Source of the DNA: Xanthomonas sp. CFBP 8443
GTDB lineage: Bacteria > Pseudomonadota > Gammaproteobacteria > Xanthomonadales > Xanthomonadaceae
DNA: 64,000 nucleotides
Reading direction: 5' to 3'
Assembly: GCF_025666195.1 (NCBI RefSeq)
Contig: NZ_CP102592.1
Coordinates: 4,030,001 to 4,094,000, forward strand
A program made the translations under genes and the position numbers. Below, one piece after another: positions 45,349 through 53,475 of this stretch. Every line of letters begins with the position of its first letter. Within the stretch, counting starts at the first letter, position 1. A model generated the notes under the pieces. It saw nothing but the letters and a program-made list of their open reading frames with translations, had not been told where the DNA came from and searched no databases.

Positions 45349-46539
45349 TTAAGCGCTGCGGAAGAATGCGTGCAATGGATCGTACAGCGCCATCCTCGGC
45401 GCCGGCACCGGCAACGGCCCGCGCTTGCCGGCCGCCACCTGCGCGAACGCGTGCTTGAACCGCGCCATCTCCGGCGCGGTGCCGATGGTGATGCGCGAGC
45501 GGTTCGGCCACAACGCCCAGCTGCGGCCGACGAACACGCCATGGGTCGCCATCGCATCCATGAACTCCTTTGCCGGGCGTTTCACGTCGACCATGAAGCA
45601 GTTGCTTTCCGAGGCGGTACACGCATGGCCCTGCGCGCCGAGCCAGCGCACCACGTCGTTGCGGATGGCGCTGTTGAGCGCGCGCCGCTGCGGCACCAGC
45701 GCCGGATCGCGCAGGCTGGCCAGGCCGGCGGCGACCGCGGTCACCGGCAGGCTGTTGACGCTGTAGAACTTCAGCTTGGCCAGCAAGTCCGGCCGCGCCA
45801 CCGCATAGCCCAGGCGGATCCCGGCCATGCCGTAGAGCTTGGAGAAGGTGCGCAGCACGATCACATCGTCGCCGGCGGCGACGCGATCGACCATGCTGCT
45901 GGCGCTGTCGGAGAAATGCAGGTACGCCTCGTCCACCACCAGCACGCTGCCCTTGGGCTTGTGCGCCAGCGCGTAGTCCAGGTCCTTGCGCGCCGTCACC
46001 GAACCGGTGGGATTGTTCGGGTTGCAGATGTAGATCACCCCGGCGATGGCGTCGGCGGCGCACATCGCCTGCACGTCGTGCGCGTCGTCCTTGCGCAGCG
46101 GCACCTTGATCACCTTGGCGCCGTTGCGCGCAGCGGCGCGCCAGCCGGATTCGAAGGTAGGGTCGGCGGTGACCAGCGACGCGCTGGGCGAGGTGAACGC
46201 CAGCATGGCGTAGTCCAGCGGCTCGGTGGAGCCGGCATAGGCCATCAGGTGATCGATGCCGACGCCGAGCTGGTCGGCGAGGGTCTGCAGCAATTCCAGT
46301 TGCAGCTCGCCCAGGTAGCGTCCGCCGCTGGGCACGATCGCGGCGATCGCGCGCTGCGCGGCCGGCGACGGCCCGCCGGGATATTCGTTGGCGTTGATCA
46401 GCACCGGCGCCAGCTCGGCGCCGGCCGCCTGCGCCGCGCCGGGCGCGGCCTGCGCCAGCCACGGCGCGCCGAAGCCGGCCGCGGCGACGAGCGCCGATTC
46501 CTTGAGAAACGTGCGGCGCGAACACGACGGTCGTTGCAT
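45349..46539 (-). CDS. Tat-exported PLP aminotransferase (histidinol-phosphate aminotransferase-like)
   Basis: A 396-residue fold-type I aminotransferase of the HisC/class I-II group. The N-terminus has a twin-arginine signal, SRRTFLKESALVAAAGFGAPWLAQA, so it should be exported folded with PLP. Catalytic features are present: MAYAGSTEPLDYAM, YICNPNNPTGSVT, VVDEAYLHFSD, and the PLP lysine in RTFSKLYGMAGIRLGYAVA. The C-terminal Arg is in WPNRSRITIGT. The substrate is unknown. It is the last gene of the amine oxidase-cytochrome c-RidA operon (129 bp gap). A periplasmic aminotransferase is unusual. Confidence 0.9.
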   Translation of the reverse strand: MQRPSCSRRTFLKESALVAAAGFGAPWLAQAAPGAAQAAGAELAPVLINANEYPGGPSPAAQRAIAAIVPSGGRYLGELQLELLQTLADQLGVGIDHLMAYAGSTEPLDYAMLAFTSPSASLVTADPTFESGWRAAARNGAKVIKVPLRKDDAHDVQAMCAADAIAGVIYICNPNNPTGSVTARKDLDYALAHKPKGSVLVVDEAYLHFSDSASSMVDRVAAGDDVIVLRTFSKLYGMAGIRLGYAVARPDLLAKLKFYSVNSLPVTAVAAGLASLRDPALVPQRRALNSAIRNDVVRWLGAQGHACTASESNCFMVDVKRPAKEFMDAMATHGVFVGRSWALWPNRSRITIGTAPEMARFKHAFAQVAAGKRGPLPVPAPRMALYDPLHAFFRSA

Positions 46540-46668
46540 GGCGGATTCCTCGAAAACATGGCGGAAAAGGGGTGCCAACGCGATTTGGACAGCCGGCCTG
46601 GCGTGGCCACGCACGACCGCCCCAGCACCGGACACGGCCACGCGGCCGGCCGCATTGCCCGACAGGCG

Positions 46669-47178
46669 CTACGGACGCACCGCGACGACTTCGATCTCGA
46701 TGCGGTACAGCGGATTGCCCAGCGCGGCGATCTGGAACGCCGAGCGCGACGGCAGGTTGGGCTGCTCGGGTGTGCCGAAGAACTGCCGGTAGCCCTCCAT
46801 GAAACCGGCGAAATCCATCTTCCCGTCCAGCGCCGGATCGCCGACCAGGAACGCCTGCATCTTGACCACATCGCGCATGCCCAGGCCCATGCCTTCCAAC
46901 TGCGTCTTGATCTGCGACAGCACGCTGATGGTCTGCGCCTTGGTGTCGCCGTAGGCGGCGGGCGAATCCTTCGGCGCGGCGGGGTCGATCGGCCGCGGCA
47001 CCGCGCCGCTCAGATAGACCGTGGTCTTGCCGGCCGGAATCTCCACCGCCGCGGAAATCGGGAAGTCGCTGTTGGGGATCTTGTGGCGCACGATCTCGGC
47101 GGCGCCGGCCAGGGCGGGCAGCCACAGCGCGGCGCACAGGCCGGCACGGAGCGAGCGGGAAACGGACGAACGGCGCAT
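46669..47178 (-). CDS. Exported RidA/YjgF-family protein
   Basis: A 169-residue RidA-like protein with a Sec signal (RAGLCAALWLPALAGA, cut near 27). RidA proteins hydrolyse reactive imines and enamines to ketones. The conserved Arg of active family members appears in NLPSRSAFQIAALGNPLYRIEIEVVAV, with the Glu near the end also kept. TVYLSGAVPRP and KAQTISVLSQIKTQLEGMGLGMRDVVKMQAFLVGD are typical. It follows cytochrome c by 44 bp and precedes the aminotransferase. An imine released by the amine oxidase is a logical substrate. A GAGGAATT sequence lies just upstream of ATG 47178. Confidence 0.9.
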   Translation of the reverse strand: MRRSSVSRSLRAGLCAALWLPALAGAAEIVRHKIPNSDFPISAAVEIPAGKTTVYLSGAVPRPIDPAAPKDSPAAYGDTKAQTISVLSQIKTQLEGMGLGMRDVVKMQAFLVGDPALDGKMDFAGFMEGYRQFFGTPEQPNLPSRSAFQIAALGNPLYRIEIEVVAVRP

Positions 47179-47222
47179 GCGGAATTCCTCGCGATCGAAA
47201 AAGGGAATGGAGCGGTGACGGC

Positions 47223-47651
47223 TCAGTGCCGCAAGGTGCGCACCTCGTCGGCGCTGAGCTTGCCCGGATAATCGTTGCCGAACTCGCTGCGCACGTAGTG
47301 CACGACCTCGGCGACCTGCCGGTCGTTGAGCATGCCACCGAAACCGGGCATGCCGCCGCGGCCGTCGAGCACCATCATCGCCACATATGGCGCCGCGGCC
47401 ACCTTGGGGTTGCCGGCCAGCGCCGGATATTCGCCGCCGCCGCGCGCGCCCTGTCCGCCCGGCATGTGGCAGCCCTGGCAGATCGCCGCGTACACGGTGG
47501 CGCCGGAGGCGGTGGCGAAGGTGGCCTGCGGATACAGCGGGGTGGCGTCGGAACTCTGCGCCGCGACCGGGCCGATCGCCGGCGGCAGCATCAGCGCCAG
47601 CACCCCGGCGGCGACCGCCGCAGCGAGCATCCAGTGACGGTCGAGCTTCAT
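47223..47651 (-). CDS. Periplasmic c-type cytochrome
   Basis: A 142-residue monoheme cytochrome c. The signal/anchor is WMLAAAVAAGVLALMLPPAIGPVAA, the heme motif CQGCH is in VYAAICQGCHMPGGQGARGGGEYPALAGNP, and a candidate axial Met is in RGGMPGFGGMLNDRQVAEVVHYVRSEFGNDY. Its ATG overlaps the stop of the amine oxidase gene, which strongly suggests it is the oxidase's electron acceptor, as the cytochrome CycN is for nicotine oxidoreductase NicA2. Confidence 0.94.
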   Translation of the reverse strand: MKLDRHWMLAAAVAAGVLALMLPPAIGPVAAQSSDATPLYPQATFATASGATVYAAICQGCHMPGGQGARGGGEYPALAGNPKVAAAPYVAMMVLDGRGGMPGFGGMLNDRQVAEVVHYVRSEFGNDYPGKLSADEVRTLRH

Positions 47652-49255
47652 GCGTGGTCTCCGTTGACGGCACGGCGATGCAGGCGCTCGATCGCATCCA
47701 GCGCCGAGGTGATGGCCCCTTCCTGCCAGGCCGGAATGTAGGAGGCGTGTTCGCCGGCGAGGGCGATCCGGCCATCGATCTGGCACAGGTTCTCGTAGTG
47801 CTCGGCGCGCGCCGCGTCGCTCCACATGCCGAAGCAGCCGTGGGTGAACGGCACCCGGTGCCAGCCCACGGCGATGCCGTTGTCGAATTCGCGCGGATAC
47901 TGCGGATGCAGTTGCGTGCCGTACTCCACCGCCTTGGCCACGCGTTGCTGCGGGGTCATCGAGGTGAACTCGAACGCCTCCAGTCCCCACACGTAGGCGC
48001 CGAGCAGCACGCCCTTGCCGGCGCTCTGGAAGCCGGTGCTCGGATAGCTGATCAGGGTGATCGGCAGGTCGGTGTAGCTGATGCCGCCGTAGATCGCCTC
48101 GTCCTCTTCCCAGAAGCGGCGCTTGAACTGCAGCCCCACCTTCACCGACGCCGCGTACGGCACCTGGCCGATCGCCGCGGCCATCTTCTCGCCCACCGCC
48201 AGCGGAATGCGGCTGAGGATCGACAGCGGGATCGTGCACACGCACCAATCGGCTTTCGCCAGCTGCTCGGCGCCGTTGCCGTCCTGGTAGGCGACGCTGA
48301 CCCCGTGCGCGTCCTGGTCGATGCGGGTGACCCGCGCGTTGTAGCGGATTGCGTCGCCGAGCTCGCGCGCGAACGCCTTGCCGATCTGATCCATGCCGCC
48401 GACCGGCTGGAACATCGCGGTCTGCATCTCGTAGTTGTTGCCCGCCGCCAGCGTGGTCCACAGCCGCGAGCGCAGGATGTCCTGGGCGGTGAACGGTTCG
48501 GAAAATTCCGGTTTGCCGGACAGCCCGCCGCCGGGATATCGGGCGAAGCCGCGGCGCTCGCTGCTCTCGCGGCCTCTGACGTAGCCGAAGTCCTTGTCCA
48601 GCGCGCCCCAGTTGCGCAGCGACTCGAGCAGGATCTCCCGGTCCTCGCGCTGCACCTGCGCATCCAGCGCGCCCTGCCGGGTGCTCTTGGCCAGCAGTTC
48701 GGCCACGTGCCCCTTGTAGTCGGCGTCGATGTCGCGGAAGCGCTGCGGCTTGCCGCCGAATCCGGCGCGGCTGTGCAGCAACGCGTTGAAGTTGACCTGC
48801 ACGAACGGTTCCAGCGCCACCCCGAACTGCTTGCAGTAGGACAACACCGCCTTGTGATGGTGCGGGATGCGCCACGGGCCGGGATTGAGGTACATGCCCT
48901 CGTCGAACCCGCACTGCTGCTCGAAGCCGCCCAACTCGGTGTAGCGATCGCCGCCGCGCAGCGTCCAGTTGCGACCGCCGGGACGCGCGTTGTACTCGAG
49001 CACCTGCACGCGATAGCCGGCCTTGCGCAGTTCGTAGGCCGCGGTCAGCCCAGCCAGGCCGGCGCCGAGCACCAGCACCGACGCGCCCTTGGCATCGCCG
49101 TCCAGCCGCGGCACGCCGCCGAAGCGCGATTCGGCGGCCAGGCCCAGGCTGTGCATCGCCTGGTACATCATCGCGCCGCCGCCGGCCAGGCCGATCCTGG
49201 CGAGCAATTGGCGGCGGGTCATGGCGCCCCTGGTGGTTGCTTGCATCGTCGACAT
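47648..49255 (-). CDS. Tat-exported flavin monoamine oxidase/dehydrogenase
   Basis: A 535-residue FAD-dependent amine oxidase. The N-terminus has a twin-arginine signal (TRRQLLARIGLAGGGAMM). The dinucleotide fold is SVLVLGAGLAGLTAAYELRKAGYRVQVLEYNARPGGR. YTELGGFEQQ, GGMDQIGKAFARELGDAIRYNARVTRID and a C-terminal FAD contact in RIALAGEHASYIPAWQEGAITSALDAIERL follow. The partner cytochrome c overlaps its end, suggesting a dehydrogenase passing electrons to the cytochrome rather than to O2. The exact start is uncertain: ATG 49255, 49246 or 49222 are all in frame. The promoter has the GGGTAGG repeat. The substrate amine is unknown. Confidence 0.9.
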   Translation of the reverse strand: MSTMQATTRGAMTRRQLLARIGLAGGGAMMYQAMHSLGLAAESRFGGVPRLDGDAKGASVLVLGAGLAGLTAAYELRKAGYRVQVLEYNARPGGRNWTLRGGDRYTELGGFEQQCGFDEGMYLNPGPWRIPHHHKAVLSYCKQFGVALEPFVQVNFNALLHSRAGFGGKPQRFRDIDADYKGHVAELLAKSTRQGALDAQVQREDREILLESLRNWGALDKDFGYVRGRESSERRGFARYPGGGLSGKPEFSEPFTAQDILRSRLWTTLAAGNNYEMQTAMFQPVGGMDQIGKAFARELGDAIRYNARVTRIDQDAHGVSVAYQDGNGAEQLAKADWCVCTIPLSILSRIPLAVGEKMAAAIGQVPYAASVKVGLQFKRRFWEEDEAIYGGISYTDLPITLISYPSTGFQSAGKGVLLGAYVWGLEAFEFTSMTPQQRVAKAVEYGTQLHPQYPREFDNGIAVGWHRVPFTHGCFGMWSDAARAEHYENLCQIDGRIALAGEHASYIPAWQEGAITSALDAIERLHRRAVNGDHA

Positions 49256-49276
49256 CGCCTCACGGAGTGCGGATCG

Positions 49277-49341
49277 ACCATAGCCGCCGCGACGGCGGCG
49301 CAGGCCGCGTGCGGCGGGTAGGTCGCGATGGAGCGGGTAGG
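49277..49341 (-). promoter_or_regulatory. Activator-type promoter with GGGTAGG direct repeat (amine oxidase operon)
   Basis: GGGTAGG at 49316-49322 and 49335-49341 (plus strand) is spaced by 12 bp. The minus-strand -10 TATGGT corresponds to 49277-49282, 39 bp from the repeat. The ten bases GGCTATGGTC around the -10 are identical in the promoter of receptor 2. Confidence 0.68.
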
Positions 49342-49434
49342 AACGCGGACGGCGCGGCAGTACGCGGGCGAGCACTCCGCTGGCGGACGTACCCTCACCC
49401 CAACCCCTCTCCGGGGGAGAGGGGCTCGAACCGC

Positions 49435-52122
49435 TCAGAAGCGGTAGGTCAGCTTGGCGTAGTAGCGCGCGCCGAAGTAGCCGATCGGGCTGCCGGTCAG
49501 GTACGGCGAGTTGTAGTAGCTGAGGTAGTTCTTCTCGAGGTAGCCGTATGCCGCTGCCGGGACCTTGTCGGGGTATTTGTTGAACACGTTGTCGCCGCCG
49601 ACGCTGACGGTCAGCTGCTCGTTGGGCCGCAACGTCAATTCGACGTTGGTCAGCGCCATCGTGCCGATCTTGTGCTTGTAGTACGGCGCGCCGTTGACGT
49701 CGACCACGTCGAGCTGACTCAGCACGCTGTCGGGGAAGATGTCGCCGTTCCACTCGTCGTACGGCGCGATCAGCTGGTACTGCGGGCCATAGATCGCCTC
49801 GGTCACGCGCAGGCTGAACTTGCCCACATTGAACGTGGCGCCCAGGTTGACCCGGTACTTCGGCGCGTTGTTCTCCAGGTTGGTCAGGGTCGCGGCGCTG
49901 TACATCGTGGCGCCGCCGAGCACCTCGGGCGCTGGCTTGGCGCTGAGCACTTCGGTCTTGTTGTAGTTGGCGGCCAGCACCCAGTCGATCGAGCCCCAGT
50001 CGAACTCGGTGATGTAGTTGGTCACCCAATCCACGCCGGTGCTGCGGGTCTTGAGCGCATTGTTGAAGATCGCCACCGAGATGTTCTGGCGTGCGGTGGC
50101 GTCGAGCGAGCCGCCCGGCGCCGCCGGGTCGATACCGCCGAGGTAGCCGAAGTCGACCAGCGCCTGGCCCAGCGCGGCGTTGTAGGCGTCGTCGGGGGTG
50201 CCGTCGCCGTTGGTGTCGCCCGGCTGGCCGGCCTTGGAATACTCGAAGGTGCCGACGCCGATGCGGTCGGAGATGGTGATGCGGTAGAAGTCGAGCGTGC
50301 TGTCGAAGTTGGGCATCGGCCGGAACACGAGACCGAGGCTGTAGTTGGTGCTGGTCTCCGGCTTCAGGCTGCCGAAGCCCAACGCCGCCGCGGCCGCACT
50401 GTTGGGCTGCAGCGTCGGGGTGGCGCTGGTCGGGCCGACCTGCACCGCCGAGTAGTAGCCTTCCTGCAGGGTCGGCGCGCGGAAGCCGGTGCTGGCGGTG
50501 GCGCGCACCGCGAAGGTGTCGCTGAGGTCGAAACGCGTGGTCAGCTTGCCCACCGCCTTGCTGCCGAAGTCGCTGTAGTCCTCGTAGCGCCCGGCCACGT
50601 CGACCAGCCAGCTCTCGGTCGGGTTGAACACCACGTCGGCGTACGCGGCGTAGCTGTGGCGGCTGTAGGAACCGGTGTTGAACAAGGGGTTGTAGCCGGG
50701 GAACGAGGACGCGCCGGCACCGTAGTACGAGGTCGGATCGCCCGGATCGATGCCGTACTGGTCGCGCCGGTACTCGACGCCGGCATTGAATGTGAGCGGC
50801 TGCGACAGCCCCACGTCGAAGTCGTGCGTGGCATTGAGGTTGGTGGTCCACTGGCTGGCCCAGAACGTGCCGTCGTAGAAGTCCTCGGGCGAGGCGCCGA
50901 ACTCCTGCCACAGGCTGAAGTTCATCGAATTCAGCGTGTACACGTCCATCTTGTTCTTGCCGTAGCTGCTGGAGAAATCCCACGACCAGCCGGCCAGCAC
51001 GCCCTTCAACCCGGCGCTCAGGTCGTAGTCGACTTCGTCGGAGGCTTCGGACGGATTGAAGCCCAGCGGATACTTGTGCGAGACCTCGCCGCTCGCTGGA
51101 TCGACGTAGCCGCCGTCCTGGCTCGGACGGCGGTAGTTCTCCTCCGACTGCGCGGTCTTCTTGCCGAAGCTGCCGAAGGCATAGAACTCGAGGGTGTCGC
51201 TCAGCACCGCGCCGGAGTTGAAGAACAGCGTCTTGCGGTGCACTTCCGGCGGATTGAGCCAGGCGTTGACGTTGGGGAAGCGTCCGTTGAGGGTCATGCC
51301 CTGGACGTCGTCGGCCAGGAAATCGGCCATGTCCGGATTCACCGCCGAGCAGTCGGCGTAGTTGGCCACGCAGTCGGCGTAGCTGTACGAACCCAGCCGG
51401 TACACGGTCTTGCGGTTCTCGACCTCGGCGCTGAGACTGAAATACGCATCGTCGTTGCCGAAACCGATGTTGGCGCCCCACGTATCAGTGCCGCCGCCGC
51501 CATCCTTGTAGCCGGCGTAGCCGGCATCCACCTCGCCACCCTCGTGGTTCTTCTTGAGGATGATGTTGATCACCCCGGCGATCGCATCCGAGCCGTACAG
51601 CGCGGCGGCGCCGTCGGTCAGCACCTCGACATGGTCGATCGCCGCGGCCGGGATGAACGACAGATCGGCCGAGGCCGCGCCGGTGGTGACGTTGACGTTG
51701 GACGTGATGTGGCGGCGCTTGCCGTTGACCAGCACCAGCGTGTGGTTGGGCGACAGGTTGCGCAGGCTGGCGGTGAGCGTCTGGCTGGCCATGTCGCTGC
51801 CGGTCTGGTTGGCGTTGTAGGACGGCACCTGGTTGGCGATGGCGTTGATCAGGTCCGGCGCGGCCGACTGCTTGAGCATCTCCGCACTCACCAGCTGGAT
51901 CGGCGCCGGGCTGTCGGTCACCGCCATGTTGGTCTTGCGCGTGCCGGTCGAGATCACCGTGATCGCGTCCAGCGTCTTGGCCTCGCCGCCCGGCTCCTCC
52001 GCCAGCGCCGGCGCGCCGGCCAGCAGCAGCGTCAGTGTGGCCAGCCCGCGGCCGTGACGCGCATTGCACAGTCCCCTGCCCACCGATTCCGCCAGACGAT
52101 CGGATTGCAAACGCTTGCTCAT
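49435..52122 (-). CDS. TonB-dependent receptor (second)
   Basis: An 895-residue outer-membrane receptor. The N-terminus carries a signal (LATLTLLLAGAPALAEEPGG), a TonB-box-like DAITVIS, the plug (SAEMLKQSAAPDLINAIANQVPSYN, LRNLSPNHTLVLVNGKRRH, AIDHVEVLTDGAAALYGSDAIAGVINIILKK) and a large barrel with many Tyr/Trp strands ending in RYYAKLTYRF. There is no STN domain, so no sigma signalling is expected. It lies 180 bp upstream of the amine oxidase gene, same direction, and its own promoter has the same GGGTAGG repeat. Together they suggest uptake of the compound the operon oxidises. Start MSKRLQSDRL at 52122. Confidence 0.94.
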   Translation of the reverse strand: MSKRLQSDRLAESVGRGLCNARHGRGLATLTLLLAGAPALAEEPGGEAKTLDAITVISTGTRKTNMAVTDSPAPIQLVSAEMLKQSAAPDLINAIANQVPSYNANQTGSDMASQTLTASLRNLSPNHTLVLVNGKRRHITSNVNVTTGAASADLSFIPAAAIDHVEVLTDGAAALYGSDAIAGVINIILKKNHEGGEVDAGYAGYKDGGGGTDTWGANIGFGNDDAYFSLSAEVENRKTVYRLGSYSYADCVANYADCSAVNPDMADFLADDVQGMTLNGRFPNVNAWLNPPEVHRKTLFFNSGAVLSDTLEFYAFGSFGKKTAQSEENYRRPSQDGGYVDPASGEVSHKYPLGFNPSEASDEVDYDLSAGLKGVLAGWSWDFSSSYGKNKMDVYTLNSMNFSLWQEFGASPEDFYDGTFWASQWTTNLNATHDFDVGLSQPLTFNAGVEYRRDQYGIDPGDPTSYYGAGASSFPGYNPLFNTGSYSRHSYAAYADVVFNPTESWLVDVAGRYEDYSDFGSKAVGKLTTRFDLSDTFAVRATASTGFRAPTLQEGYYSAVQVGPTSATPTLQPNSAAAAALGFGSLKPETSTNYSLGLVFRPMPNFDSTLDFYRITISDRIGVGTFEYSKAGQPGDTNGDGTPDDAYNAALGQALVDFGYLGGIDPAAPGGSLDATARQNISVAIFNNALKTRSTGVDWVTNYITEFDWGSIDWVLAANYNKTEVLSAKPAPEVLGGATMYSAATLTNLENNAPKYRVNLGATFNVGKFSLRVTEAIYGPQYQLIAPYDEWNGDIFPDSVLSQLDVVDVNGAPYYKHKIGTMALTNVELTLRPNEQLTVSVGGDNVFNKYPDKVPAAAYGYLEKNYLSYYNSPYLTGSPIGYFGARYYAKLTYRF

Positions 52123-52208
52123 GTCCAAGACCCCCGAGATGACGTGGATGTGGCGTGGATGCGCACCGGCCCCCGGACCGGCGACGGCCGCGATCGCGGC
52201 GTGCAGGG

Positions 52209-52273
52209 ACCATAGCCAGCGCGCAGCGCCGGGCGGCCGCATCCGACGGGTAGGTGCGCAGCGCCCGGGTGGG
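52209..52273 (-). promoter_or_regulatory. Activator-type promoter with GGGTAGG direct repeat (receptor 2)
   Basis: GGGTAGG at 52248-52254 and GGGTGGG at 52267-52273 (plus strand) are 12 bp apart. The minus-strand -10 TATGGT (52209-52214) is again 39 bp from the repeat. A weaker pair, GGGTAGC (52299) and GGGTACT (52321), lies further upstream without the same spacing. Confidence 0.65.
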
Positions 52274-52402
52274 CAGGCGCCGGCCAGGGCCACGACGCGG
52301 GTAGCGGCATCCGTCGCCGCGGGTACTGCGTTAATCTCGGCCGCTGCCGCTACGGACCCCGCACATGCTTCAGCTCCGCCGCTCGTTCTCGCGCCACGCG
52401 CC

Positions 52403-53029
52403 ATGGCCGTGCTGATCCAGCCGCGCCCGCAGCTGCTGCTGCTCGATTTCGATGGCGTACTGGCGGGCTACACGCGCGCGGCGCGCATCGCGCATCTGGC
52501 CGACCACAGCGGCTGCGATCCGGCGCGGGTGCGGCAGGTGCTGTTCGCCTCCGGGTTGGAGACCGCCTACGACGGCGGCGACATCGCCACGCCCGATTAT
52601 CTGCAACGGCTCGGCGCGGGCCTGGGCGCGCACGTGAGCGAGGCCGACTGGATCGCCGCGCGCGTGGCCGGCAGCCGCGGCGACCCTGGCGTGATCGAAC
52701 GCGTGCTGGCGCTGGCCGACCGGATCGACATCGGCGTGCTGACCAACAACGGCGCGCTGATGGCGCAGGCGATCCCACGGATCGTGCCGGCGCTGTTCCC
52801 ATTGCTGCAGGGGCGCGTGCTGTGCAGCGGCGCACTCGGCGCACGCAAGCCGCAGGCCGAGGTCTACCGCCGCGCGCTAGACCACTTCGGCGTCGCAGCG
52901 CGGCACGCACTGTTCATCGACGACCTGTTCGTCAACGTACGCGGCGCACGCGCGACCGGCATGGCCGCAGAAACCGCCAGCGGCGCCCGCGCCCTGCGCC
53001 GCGCACTGGCGCGGCACGGCTTGCCCTGA
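52403..53029 (+). CDS. HAD family hydrolase
   Basis: A 208-residue HAD-superfamily phosphatase-like protein. The nucleophile motif is LLLLDFDGVLAGYTRAARI (DxD: DFD), motif II is IGVLTNNGALM, the Lys motif is in SGALGARKPQAEVYRRAL, and motif III is ALFIDDLFVNVRGARATGMAAETASG. It has a small helical cap between about residues 20 and 95. The substrate is unknown. It is divergent from receptor 2 and shares its upstream region. Confidence 0.88.
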   Translation: MAVLIQPRPQLLLLDFDGVLAGYTRAARIAHLADHSGCDPARVRQVLFASGLETAYDGGDIATPDYLQRLGAGLGAHVSEADWIAARVAGSRGDPGVIERVLALADRIDIGVLTNNGALMAQAIPRIVPALFPLLQGRVLCSGALGARKPQAEVYRRALDHFGVAARHALFIDDLFVNVRGARATGMAAETASGARALRRALARHGLP

Positions 53030-53475
53030 CATACCGCGAGCAACCGGCAAATTCGCCGTCGCTGTCGCTTTGCTATCGCGTCTATTGCAGCGAACTGCGG
53101 CTGCGGCTGCTGTTGCTGTTGCTGTTGCTGTTGCTCAGGATTTTGATCTTGCCGTTCGGGGCCCCCTAGAGCGCGGCGAGGTGGACAGGTACAACCCCCG
53201 CAGGGGGCGCCACGCAGGATGCGTGGCGTTTTCCGCTGGCACATGGATGTGCCATCGGAAAATTCCTGTCCACCTCGCGCACCCGGAGCGCAGCGGAGGG
53301 CGCGCGTCGGGGTGTGCTTGACCAGCCTTCGGCTGTTGTAAAGCGCTTCTTTTGGTTACTTTGATCAGCCTTCGGCTGCTGTGAAGCGCTTCTTTGCACA
53401 AGCAAAGAAAAGTGACTCGCGCAAAGCGCGAAAGCTTTGCCTTTGCCGTTACCCCATCGGAACCAACCGACCAAC
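53030..53475. other. Repeat-rich intergenic region
   Basis: No gene is supported. It holds four GCTGTT units at 53109-53132 and an imperfect direct repeat: CAGCCTTCGGCTGTTGTAAA... (about 53321) and CAGCCTTCGGCTGCTGTGAA... (about 53366), each followed by GCGCTTCTTT. Each unit contains the small palindrome AGCCTTCGGCT. It lies after the convergent HAD and argD genes. Confidence 0.7.
53319..53398. repeat. Tandem imperfect 35-bp repeat with AGCCTTCGGCT palindrome
   Basis: Two units of about 35 bp, 45 bp apart from start to start, differ at few positions. Each has a hairpin-forming AGCC-TTC-GGCT followed by GCGCTTCTTT. On the minus strand they lie downstream of argD. Confidence 0.75.

Noticed and set aside
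52299..52327. A fourth GGGTAGG box pair
   Set aside because: The two half-sites (GGGTAGC, GGGTACT) are imperfect and 22 bp apart rather than 19.
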